From G965218495 sp965262785 (GTDB lineage: Bacteria > Bacteroidota > Rhodothermia > Rhodothermales > Bin80), in assembly GCA_965262785.1 (NCBI GenBank), contig OZ253559.1, forward strand, positions 62,001-126,000: DNA of 64,000 bases, given 5' to 3'. Below, one piece after another: positions 28,622-36,367 of this stretch; the first letter of the stretch is position 1, and each line of letters starts with the position of its first letter. The translations under genes and the position numbers were made by a program. Below the pieces are notes generated by a model that searched no databases, was not told the origin of the DNA, and worked only from the letters and a program-made list of their open reading frames with translations.

Positions 28622-29728
28622 CTATTTGCCTGTGTTCCCTGGCTGGATGAAGCGGTAGCGAATGATTACGGGGTTACCGTAGTCGCCATTGGGCAACTGC
28701 TCATTGTCGCCGGCAGCATAAAAGTATCCATTGCCAGCCGCTCGAGGCGGTATGGGTGATATTGTGCTCCGGCCCGGAAAACGTCCTGTGTTACTGGCTA
28801 TGCTCAACCCTAACGATGAAGTTGCTTCCGAGCTGTCCAGACGCCACTTCTCATCCAGATTAGTGGTTACGACCATTCGCGTTGATTCATCCAGCGCAAA
28901 AATAGAAATGGATAATGGATAGTCTCTCGTCTGCGTCGATAGTTCGCTGAAGTCAGTCTCCTTGGACAAATCGTCCGGTCGAAATTCGAAGAATTCTGGC
29001 TGGTATTGCGTAATGGAAGACCCGATACGGGCGGCAAGACCGTCCATGCTTTCAGGGTACACGTAATAGGGCCCGTCTGCAAAACAAGCGACCCCGGTGC
29101 CCATAAGTCCCGAATAGAACTGGTTCAGGCGAACGAGACGTGGCGGCTCTATCTCCAGGTCGTCAATCGCCTCCAGTGCCGGGGAGTAGACGCCCATAGT
29201 TGCATTGCCCTCTACATAGACTCTATGTACATAAATGGAACCCTGGTATTCACAAAACGCCTTGGAGAAGGCTTCCAGCCGCCTGGTAGCTTCAACACAG
29301 TTGCCATTTGCGTCAAAGATGACGGCAGCGCCCCCAAATTTCATGGTCATTATGCCTCCGTTCCTAAGGAGGCGGGAACTCATTGGTATGAAATTCGCCT
29401 CGTCAGGCAAACAATCAGGCACTGAATAGGACCGCACATGGCTCCCGGACGGAGAAAAACGATGTAAGCCACGCCCTACGTGATCGCTCACCAAGAACTC
29501 GCCCTGCGCGTTGACGTCAAGGAAACCAATACTTCCGATGGTCACTGACGGGTCCAGACGAACGGTGTCGGCGACTGTGAACAATTCGTCGAAAGGCACC
29601 ACCGGCGAGCGAATGATGCGATTCTCCTGTTCTTTTGGCCCACATCCCGCAGCAACGATGATCAGCAGGATGAGCAGCCTGCTCGCGGAGGCGAGTCTTG
29701 CCAAAGCAGACAGTACGTGTCTAATCAT
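28622..29728 (-). CDS. Six-bladed beta-propeller lipoprotein (copy C)
   Basis: The ATG at 29728 gives a lipoprotein signal (basic start, LLILLIIVAAGC lipobox), with GGAGGG about 13 nt upstream. Longer in-frame starts to 29836 look unlike a signal. The mature protein carries 'LDVNAQGEFLVSDHVGRGLH', 'AVIFDANGNCVEAT' and the C-terminal 'GNPVIIRYRFIQPG', each matching copy B. The two are paralogues of about the same length. The likely site is the envelope; the ligand is unknown. It lies between the IS66 wreck and an intact ISL3 element. Confidence 0.75.
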   Translation of the reverse strand: MIRHVLSALARLASASRLLILLIIVAAGCGPKEQENRIIRSPVVPFDELFTVADTVRLDPSVTIGSIGFLDVNAQGEFLVSDHVGRGLHRFSPSGSHVRSYSVPDCLPDEANFIPMSSRLLRNGGIMTMKFGGAAVIFDANGNCVEATRRLEAFSKAFCEYQGSIYVHRVYVEGNATMGVYSPALEAIDDLEIEPPRLVRLNQFYSGLMGTGVACFADGPYYVYPESMDGLAARIGSSITQYQPEFFEFRPDDLSKETDFSELSTQTRDYPLSISIFALDESTRMVVTTNLDEKWRLDSSEATSSLGLSIASNTGRFPGRSTISPIPPRAAGNGYFYAAGDNEQLPNGDYGNPVIIRYRFIQPGNTGK

Positions 29729-29886
29729 AATACAAGTAGAACCCACCCTCCTCAGCACGTACGTCGCAGGATGGCCCCCATGGATAGATGCAATAACACC
29801 ACGACCCCCCTCTTCAAGAGGCATTAACATACCCAACTAGCGCGGTATGCGTCAACGAGTTGCGGCAGTTTTTGAAATAAATTAGG

Positions 29887-31292
29887 GGCTCTACCCCTCT
29901 TTTAGTGGGTAAGCTCACCTGCGGACGCTTTCGGGGTATAGATCTAGGCCTCCGAGGTGAAAGTAAATGGCGTTAGCAAACCGCCGTTTGTTGCGGAAGC
30001 CCCTACTGCGCACTTTGATTGTTTTGATCCGGCTGTTTATGCCTTCCGCAGGGCCATTGCTCACCTTCAGGATGATCGCATTGAGGATACCCCACAGGTG
30101 TGTTTTGATGGTTCTGGCGGCTGCCTTGACCGGGTCCAGCCGACACCGCATGGCCCACGACAACCATCGCTCCCAACCCTTACGCGCCCATGTGCGGTGG
30201 ACATAGTGCCACAACTGCAGGGCCATTTCCTTGATAGCCCACGCGCGGGCCGTCTTCAACGTGCTGGTACGCAACTGCTGGAAGCGCGCCTTCTGCTTAG
30301 CAGACATGTTGGCCGGGTGAGTCAACCAATCATACTTGGTTCCCTTGAGGTCTTCCAGGCCTTCCTTCATCAATGCCCGGTGCTCCTGGCGCCGAACCTT
30401 GTCCACGGCAGTTCCCAGACACTTCACTACGTGGAATTTGTCAAAGGCCACCTTCCGTTGCGCCTCTGGCACATGCTCCAGCGTGGCGTTGATGTAGGCC
30501 GGCCACATGTCCATGCTGACACTCTCGATGCCCTCCAGTTGCTCCAAAGTGAGCCCAGCATACCAACGCGTAAGTGTTTCTTTCTTACGGTCTTCGCCCA
30601 CATGCAGCACCGTACCAGCCTTTGCATCCGAAACAATGGTGACATACGCATGGCGCTTGCGAAAAGAGGTCTCATCCACGCCAATATGGGCTACATTCCG
30701 TTCCTTCCTCCGCGCAAGGCCGCGTTGCACCGCGCGCTGCATGATCCCGTCTATCGCATTCCAGCTCACCCCCATCAGACGGGACACCGCCGATACACTC
30801 GCCTCCTGCAGCCAATCAATCACCAGCGTCTCAAACCCTGCAGTGAACCGTGACATAGGTTCCGCCCACGGAACCGACACGTTGCGCACTCCATGCTCTG
30901 GACATTCCACGCGGGGAAGTTCCGCAACCACCATGGTGCGATACTCGCACAAATCCAGGTGACGCCATTGCCGACGACGGTGGTCGTAGCCCGGAGACGC
31001 CGAGCCGCACTCCGGGCAAGGCAGCTGATGGCCGTCCTCGCAATCTACATGTATCCGGACTTCATGCGCCTCATGCGCAAACGTCACCTCGGAAACCTTC
31101 CAAGGAGCCTGGATGCCCAAGAGGCAACCGATATCAGTCTTTAGTTGTGACATATCGCTGCTGGGGTTAGAGAACGTGTGCGCCATCGTGTTGATGGCCT
31201 TGAAACAGACAAGAAGCGGGTATGAATCCGCATCATCTCATTTCGTTTCCCGTTGAATACAACATCGCACCCATCTGATTAGGGGAAGAGCC
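29887..31292. mobile_element. Complete ISL3-family insertion sequence with 8-bp target duplication
   Basis: Ends are visible. The left terminus is GGCTCTACCCCTCTTTTAGT at 29887. The right terminus, read inward on the minus strand from 31292, is GGCTCTTCCCCTAATCAGAT. Both are flanked outside by the identical octamer AAATTAGG (29879-29886 and 31293-31300). The element is 1406 bp and holds one full transposase gene. ISL3 elements make 8-bp duplications, so the call is internally consistent. The perfect duplication suggests recent insertion next to an older IS3 wreck. Confidence 0.93.
29915..31186 (-). CDS. ISL3-family transposase
   Basis: A 423-residue protein, full length. An N-terminal zinc-ribbon (CPEC at 57-60, further Cys at 80 and 95) precedes the DDE catalytic core: Asp171 (GVDETSF), Asp226 (SMDMWPAY) and Glu381 (GPAEGINSRIK), the last inside the hallmark ISL3 C-terminal block. 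No frame breaks are seen, so the enzyme is probably active. The start may be the ATG at 31186 or 31153. Confidence 0.95.
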   Translation of the reverse strand: MAHTFSNPSSDMSQLKTDIGCLLGIQAPWKVSEVTFAHEAHEVRIHVDCEDGHQLPCPECGSASPGYDHRRRQWRHLDLCEYRTMVVAELPRVECPEHGVRNVSVPWAEPMSRFTAGFETLVIDWLQEASVSAVSRLMGVSWNAIDGIMQRAVQRGLARRKERNVAHIGVDETSFRKRHAYVTIVSDAKAGTVLHVGEDRKKETLTRWYAGLTLEQLEGIESVSMDMWPAYINATLEHVPEAQRKVAFDKFHVVKCLGTAVDKVRRQEHRALMKEGLEDLKGTKYDWLTHPANMSAKQKARFQQLRTSTLKTARAWAIKEMALQLWHYVHRTWARKGWERWLSWAMRCRLDPVKAAARTIKTHLWGILNAIILKVSNGPAEGINSRIKTIKVRSRGFRNKRRFANAIYFHLGGLDLYPESVRR

Positions 31293-31300
31293 AAATTAGG

Positions 31301-32490
31301 GAGCAATTGGGGCTTTGCAGGTCTAACCTGGACTCCTGTGGTTGTAAGCGTCCGGTTTCTATTCCGAATTGAAACGTTTGCCGTCGGTAAGCGCCTGGAT
31401 CCGGTGGTTTGTTGATCCAGACATGCTTTGGCGGCATGCCCACCTTCGGCACCCCGCGTACGAACCGCTCCGGATGCTGTGCATAGGCCTCCTGTAGCAC
31501 CTGTTGCCGCGCGGCCTGGACGGCTTTCTCCTGGCCAGCGTGCACCACGGCGAGCACCAATAGCGCGAGTCCCGTGTGGTAGTGGGTGTGGTTGTACCAG
31601 TGTAAGAAGCGCCCTGTCCAGGCTTTGGCATCTTCCAGCGAGCGGAAACGGCCCGGGTACGTCGGCCGGAGCTTCATCGTTTTGAATTGCGCTTCCGAAA
31701 AGGGTTGTCATTGGAGTAACAGGGCCGCGTGAGCGATTTCTTGCCGCCGAATTCCGCCGTCAGCTGGGCGAGCGTCTTTGTCGTCGTACCACTGCCCCGG
31801 TCGCTGTGGTTGGTAAGCTGGTGGTGCGCAATGCCCTGACAGCGGCAGCTCGTCTGAATCAGCCTCCGGGCAAGGGTGGAGTACTTCCTTGGAGCAATGG
31901 TCCAGCCCATCACGCAACGGCTGTTGACCTCCATGATGACTTGATGCGAGTAGTGCGTCCACTTCTACGGCGCGCGAAGCTCGGCAATGTTCCAGCGCCA
32001 TAGCTGGCTGGGACGCGATGGCAAGCGTTCCGGCATATGCTTGCGCTGATTGCGCCGTGCGCGGACCTGTGCGCTCTACTTCGCCGATGTAGCATTCCCT
32101 GGATCGCTTCTTGCGCTGGTGCGGCGGCGCTATCGAACCGTTGTACCACATGCGGGGCGTCCCCATCAAACGACAAGCTTGCGTCTTTTCAAGGGTGGAG
32201 GAACCGCATGGTAAGCTCCTATACCATCACTACTCCCTGTGCGCGGTCTTGTCCAAATAGCACGCAGAGTTTTTTTTGAACCTCAATGACCGACTCCGCC
32301 TTCGTCAGCGTCCGCTTCAACCGCGCGATTTCCTGCCGCTGGGTCGTCTCCGCCGGGACGAAACAGGCTTGCGACTACGACACGGCGCCGTGCAGTTTGC
32401 GGTTTTCGCTACAATCCGCCGCTTGTAAGCGGCCGTGAATTGCCTGCGCTTCGCGCGGTGCTCGACCTCAGTAGGAGGAACGTCAGCGAG
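31301..32490 (-). pseudogene. IS3-family element remnant (orfA and orfB), heavily broken
   Basis: Pieces of both IS3 frames are recoverable on the minus strand. OrfA: 'AKRRQFTAAYKRRIV' near 32407-32470 and a leucine-zipper-like 'EIARLKRTLTKAESVIEVQKK' portion near 32250-32330. OrfB: 'NIAELRAP' near 31980, 'MEVNSRCVMGWTIAP' near 31900, 'SNDNPF' near 31695 and 'YPGRFRSLEDAKAW...HWYNHTHYHTGL' near 31560-31665. They lie in different frames with stops between. An eight-A run on the coding strand near 32270 sits close to the orfA end. The transposase is non-functional. The ISL3 element inserted beside its 3-prime side. Confidence 0.75.
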
Positions 32491-32745
32491 ACTGGTCTGG
32501 TATGTATTGGCAGGGGTGTTTATTGGGCTAACGGTTGATCGCCAAGACTGAACCGCCCAAAGCGGATGCGAGTGGCGGATCCGACATTGCTCCCTGATTC
32601 CAAAAACGTTTAACGTGCGCTATTGGCACACAGAGGCAATAGCTCGTTCTGGATACAATCGACCAGCACAAGGTGGGCCGAAGCAATGAAGACGATAGAC
32701 GCGCACGGCCGTCCAGTTGACTGCCGCTACGTAATGGAGGACAAA

Positions 32746-32907
32746 ATGAGAATCCTATTCCTTTTCCTCGCACTCACCATTCCCGCTACTGCGTCAGCGC
32801 AGTATAAGCAAGGCATGATATGGGTCAACGGCGTGTGGGAGGAGCCCACGCCACAAGCCGCTCTGGACGCGCTCTTGGCTGCAGAGGGTGGGATTGCACA
32901 TTTTTAA
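32746..32907 (+). CDS. Small exported protein, 53 residues, possibly frameshifted
   Basis: The ATG is preceded by a perfect GGAGG (32736-32740) with 5-nt spacing, strong for this genome. The product starts with a signal peptide (MRILFLFLALTIPATASA, cleavage before Gln-Tyr-Lys) followed by only about 35 residues ('MIWVNGVWEEPTPQAALDAL'). The stop directly follows a five-T run. In the +2 frame beyond it, coding-like sequence continues into a Cys-rich tail (see next entry), so the true product may be about 110 residues. The family is not recognised. It lies alone between an IS3 wreck and the IS256-type pair. Confidence 0.5.
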   Translation: MRILFLFLALTIPATASAQYKQGMIWVNGVWEEPTPQAALDALLAAEGGIAHF

Positions 32908-33077
32908 GTTGGGTTTCGGCAGCTTCTGCCGAGATGGGCCCTCAAAGTAGATATCTTTTGGCAATGGATTGGGCTTCGGGTCGAGAGTGTGGGTGCAAAT
33001 GGGACGGTGCATGCCAATGTGGGCCCAATTGCGTGCTCACACGCGGATTTTCGGGCGTAGGCAGGCTCGTGGAGTGA
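32904..33077 (+). other. Out-of-frame Cys-rich tail following the 53-residue gene
   Basis: In the frame shifted relative to the upstream small gene, the plus strand encodes 'FLSWVSAASAEMGPQSRYLL' and then a Cys cluster 'RECGCKWDGACQCGPNC' before a stop at 33077. The CxCx5CxCx3C spacing resembles small metal-binding or disulfide-rich peptides. No start codon or Shine-Dalgarno serves this frame, so it is either the lost tail of the upstream gene or a chance pattern. Confidence 0.35.
32916..32932 (+). terminator. Short hairpin after the small exported-protein gene
   Basis: TCGGCAG-CTT-CTGCCGA forms a 7-bp perfect stem with a 3-nt loop, 8 nt after the stop codon. No T-run follows, so it may be an mRNA 3-prime stabiliser, a weak terminator, or, if the gene was once longer, a coding accident. 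Confidence 0.3.
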
Positions 33078-33193
33078 CTTTCCGGGCACGATATCCCGCA
33101 GGTATCCTCTGATCGCACGCGTAAGCGGCGATCTTGGCACGGTGCAGCGCCTCAGAGCGTCCAGGCAGCTGCGGGTTTTGCGTTATGCCAGCG

Positions 33194-34510
33194 TCAGCAG
33201 CGCACTACTGCGCTGGGGCATCCAGCGGCAGGTGTTGCCTTTGCAGCCCCCTGGGGCTGGCAGACCGAATCCCCACTAACCCATCGACCCCCGGAGGTGC
33301 TCAGGACCTGGGTCAGCTCCTTCATGTCCTCCCGGCGTATCGGCTTCAGATTCGACTCGTACTGCATGAATATCGCCCCGCACCAGCGCTGACGCATCCC
33401 CGATGATCCCCAGCGCTTCACGTTCCGTGATCGGTTCGCAATAATGCTGTTGAGGTTCTCGATGATGTTTGTCGTCTTCAGACTGTCTCTGACAGCCTGG
33501 TTCCGCACCCCCAACCGGTGAAGCGCCAGCGTATCCTCCATACCCTCCTCCAGACTGCGTGCGGCTTTCGGGCACGACCGCTGCAGCGCTTCATGCAGCG
33601 ACACAAGCGCCGCCCGTGCCTCTGCGTACGTGGGCAGTTCCCAAGCCGCCTGAAGCCGACGCTTCATTTGCGTGGCCGCTGGCTCGCTCTTGATGTGACG
33701 CGTCACATTGGTACGCTTGTGCCACTGGCAGCGCTGGAACACGACCGCATCCCCAAACACCGCGCTGATCCCCTTGCGAAGCCCGCGGCTGCCGTCCACC
33801 TGCACCAACAGCTTGTCGGTATGGGTGAAGCCCCGACGCAACAGATCCTGCAGCAGCGACTCCACCTGCGCACTGTTCTCGGTACGGCTTTCCGCAAAGC
33901 CCAGTACGACCTTCTCGCCCTCGGTCGTGATGCCCATCGCTACGGTCATCTGCATACCAGCCAAATACTTGCCATCAAGCAGGAGCACCGCAAAGGTGTG
34001 CTGATCGAATCGGCGCGTCTCAAATGCCTTCAGTAGCGCTGCCGTCTGCGTAATGAAGGCGTTGCCAATGCTGCTGGCGCTCAACCCCAGACTATCGGTG
34101 AAGACTTGGGCCGCCTGCCTGTAATTGCGCCGCGACAGTCCACACAGCAACCTTCTTACCACGCTTTCCCGGTCCATAAGCCCACGCTCGCGCAAGAGGC
34201 GGTACGTTTGCAGAGGACGCTCCCTTCGGGTTCGTACATTCCGTACGCGCGGAACGCGGACCGCAATGCGCTCCAAACCGACGCGGATGGAACCCGGATT
34301 CGTCCCCCAGCGCTGAAAGCCTGTCTTATGGTGCTTCCCACGTGCGCCGCATATGAAGTGGGCCTCGGCCTCCATGACCCATGTGGCCATCTTGGTAAGA
34401 AGATCATCGAGATATCCAAGGCAGCTGGCCAGGCCGATGAAGTTCCTTTGCGCAAGCCCCCGAAGGTCCTCGATGAGTGATTGATCCAGCATAGGGGTAT
34501 GGGTCATCAT
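33194..34510 (-). CDS. IS256-family (mutator-type) transposase
   Basis: A 438-residue protein with all catalytic residues: Asp179 (LLLDGKYL), Asp239 (VQVDGSRG) and Glu351 (NIIENLNS), plus the 'QRCQWHKRTNV' signature with the conserved CxxH. The length is normal. A Cys/Pro/Ala-rich tail of about 30 residues follows the usual end. The ATG overlaps the stop of the upstream gene as ATGA, so its synthesis is probably coupled to the partner protein. It is apparently intact. Confidence 0.92.
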   Translation of the reverse strand: MMTHTPMLDQSLIEDLRGLAQRNFIGLASCLGYLDDLLTKMATWVMEAEAHFICGARGKHHKTGFQRWGTNPGSIRVGLERIAVRVPRVRNVRTRRERPLQTYRLLRERGLMDRESVVRRLLCGLSRRNYRQAAQVFTDSLGLSASSIGNAFITQTAALLKAFETRRFDQHTFAVLLLDGKYLAGMQMTVAMGITTEGEKVVLGFAESRTENSAQVESLLQDLLRRGFTHTDKLLVQVDGSRGLRKGISAVFGDAVVFQRCQWHKRTNVTRHIKSEPAATQMKRRLQAAWELPTYAEARAALVSLHEALQRSCPKAARSLEEGMEDTLALHRLGVRNQAVRDSLKTTNIIENLNSIIANRSRNVKRWGSSGMRQRWCGAIFMQYESNLKPIRREDMKELTQVLSTSGGRWVSGDSVCQPQGAAKATPAAGCPSAVVRC

Positions 34511-35475
34511 ACGGCGTTGAGGTTGATGAGAATCTCACGAAGTTGTGGCAGATAGGCCGCATGGGCCACACGGCGCAGCTGAGCCTCGTGTTCCAACAGT
34601 GCCAGTGCCATCTGTTCGCGTCGCTGGAAAACGGCGCTGGCCGGGGTCTGCAACCTGCGACCGATGGCATTCATGAAGCGCATCACGCGCAGCCCCCGGT
34701 CGAGCTTGAGCAGCATGCCCGTGCGTTGAATCGTCAGAGATTGCTCCAGGCCCTCCCATAAAACCTTCGCTGCGGACCGATTGACGCGCGTCAAGTCCTG
34801 GTGAATACGGGTGAGTGCGCGTTCAGCTTCCCGGGCATCGAACCCATTCCATGCCTGGCGGAGGCGATTGCGATACACAGGAACAAGGTTTTCCGGAAGA
34901 CCACAGGTGACTTGATCCAACAGCGAATTGAGACAGCGCTGTATAGCGACCTTGGCGCCGAACACCTGGCGCACCGCCGATTGAAGTCCCGTACTGCTGG
35001 GCAGCACACAGAGCAGCCCATCGGCGGCCGAAAGACCACGATCGGACAGCGACTGCACAAAGGACGTAAGAGCAGAGACGTTTTCAGGGTAGCACGCTAC
35101 AAGGCCAAGTATGCGGCGATAGCCCGTGATGGTCAGACCCGCTCCAAGAACGATGTTAACGCCGCGTGGGCACAGCCCGCGCAGCCAGATCGCAACGATC
35201 GGGTCGTCTTGCAGACTGCGCGAATGCAACAGCTGCCACGCTTCATTCAACTGCGCCGAGTCCGGCTTTGTGTCCTGGGCCGCAGCAGAAGCCTTGATCA
35301 CTACGGGCGGTGGCGCCGGCTGCTGCTGCGCTGCCGGAATGGGCCAGTCGGTGGTCAATTGTTGCAGTATGTGCGTGCAGAGCTTCATCAGAAGCCGCCG
35401 CGAGTCACCGGAGGGATTGATCTGGGCGTCTAAAGGTGCCTTAGCCCTCCCCAAAACAGGCTGTGAGGGGTTCAT
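34507..35475 (-). CDS. Transposase-like partner protein with all three DDE residues replaced
   Basis: A 322-residue protein. From about residue 80 to 265 it aligns nearly gap-free with the core of the downstream transposase. Compare 'LTITGYRRILGLV' with 'ITTEGEKVVLGFA', and 'VRQVFGAKVAIQRC' with 'ISAVFGDAVVFQRC'. At the aligned catalytic sites it has Arg99 for Asp179, Pro159 for Asp239, and about Asn259 for Glu351, and it lacks the CxxH of the transposase. The first 70 residues are unrelated and include a Gln/Pro/Ala-rich linker. The reading frame is intact over the full length, unlike a pseudogene. It may be a regulator, a target selector or a structural subunit. The catalytic loss is read from the sequence; the role is inference. 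Confidence 0.75.
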   Translation of the reverse strand: MNPSQPVLGRAKAPLDAQINPSGDSRRLLMKLCTHILQQLTTDWPIPAAQQQPAPPPVVIKASAAAQDTKPDSAQLNEAWQLLHSRSLQDDPIVAIWLRGLCPRGVNIVLGAGLTITGYRRILGLVACYPENVSALTSFVQSLSDRGLSAADGLLCVLPSSTGLQSAVRQVFGAKVAIQRCLNSLLDQVTCGLPENLVPVYRNRLRQAWNGFDAREAERALTRIHQDLTRVNRSAAKVLWEGLEQSLTIQRTGMLLKLDRGLRVMRFMNAIGRRLQTPASAVFQRREQMALALLEHEAQLRRVAHAAYLPQLREILINLNAV

Positions 35476-35545
35476 ATGATTGGAAAGGAATGGTGGAGAC
35501 TAGGGTCCACCTCCACAGCAACTCTCCAATTCCCAACTTGAATTT

Positions 35546-36124
35546 GTGCGATCCCGAGAGGGTGCCACGCGTGCCCCCGCTCTCGACGTGTTGCGACAGA
35601 TAATTGGCAAGCACTCGGCTGCAGAGTTGGACGCTTTTGCAGACGAATTGGGGAGGCTGTTCCGTGAAGGCAGCTGGGCGGAATCGTATCGTGCTGCAGG
35701 TGCCCTCGAGCTCTCAGCAATGGAAGACTATCCAGAGGGGGTACCTTACACCAGGGCCAAGGACATTTTCATAGAAGCCTACGAGTCCCTAGTATCCGTC
35801 GACTTTAGCAGGGCGCGAAGTGCGCTCTACAGCGTTTTGCGTACGGGTGGTGAGGATTACGTATGGCAGGTGTTCAACGCAAGCGAGCCGCCCGAAAAGC
35901 CGTGTTGGGATGCTGGGCGAGCGATCCCGGTCCCCCGTGGCATGCAAAGGCCGCCAACGCCAACGCCACCGAAGGAGCAGTGGTGCCCCTACAAAAAGTC
36001 GACGTGGTGTGCCGCGGGTGACTTGCTTGTACTGTTCGGAGAGAATAAACCTGATCCGGATAAGGTCGTGCCCGTCTGCTTTAGTGCCATTAAGAGAAAC
36101 GGAAAGTGGGTTAAGATCATATAG
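35546..36124 (+). CDS. Uncharacterised protein beside the IS256-type pair
   Basis: About 192 residues from a GTG start; the 5-prime end may have been lost to the adjacent element, which begins about 70 nt away. The composition looks genuinely coding: a helical first half ('AAELDAFADELGRLF', 'RAKDIFIEAYESLV') and a Pro-rich middle. A C-terminal part has paired Cys ('WCPYKKSTWCAAGDLLVLFG') and ends 'KRNGKWVKII'. No signal peptide or known family is recognised. It is convergent with propeller copy D across about 240 nt. Confidence 0.45.
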   Translation: MRSREGATRAPALDVLRQIIGKHSAAELDAFADELGRLFREGSWAESYRAAGALELSAMEDYPEGVPYTRAKDIFIEAYESLVSVDFSRARSALYSVLRTGGEDYVWQVFNASEPPEKPCWDAGRAIPVPRGMQRPPTPTPPKEQWCPYKKSTWCAAGDLLVLFGENKPDPDKVVPVCFSAIKRNGKWVKII

Positions 36125-36367
36125 AGGGGAAAGTTGGCCGAATCTGGACCTAACATGGGATCAATGGCCGTCATATTTCATGCGCGAGGAAGACGGCAGT
36201 TAGGTACTTGCCAGGCCGGACCACACAGACAACTAAATGGTCCATGGTTTTCAGGGACTACGTGGAGCTCCCTGAACTCCCAATTCCGGCTGCGCTTCAG
36301 ACGCAAGGCCAAAAGCGGCAACAGGCGTAGGATCGGAGCACGGTGTCGTAGTGTGAGCAGGAAAGTT

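Larger units (their letters stand above)
33194..35475 (-). mobile_element. Two-gene IS256-type (mutator) element
   Basis: Two minus-strand genes overlap by 4 nt. The first (34507-35475) is a transposase-like protein lacking the DDE residues and the second (33194-34510) is a full IS256-type transposase. The coordinates give the coding span only. I could not find convincing terminal inverted repeats or a target duplication in the flanks (33061-33193 and 35476-35545), so the true ends are open. Confidence 0.6.

Noticed and set aside
29957..30853. Long plus-strand frame opposite the ISL3 transposase
   Set aside because: Antisense to an intact transposase with all catalytic residues; no own signals or motifs.
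33061..35545. Terminal inverted repeats of the IS256-type pair
   Set aside because: Several weak matches between flanks were tried; none was better than chance, so no ends are claimed.
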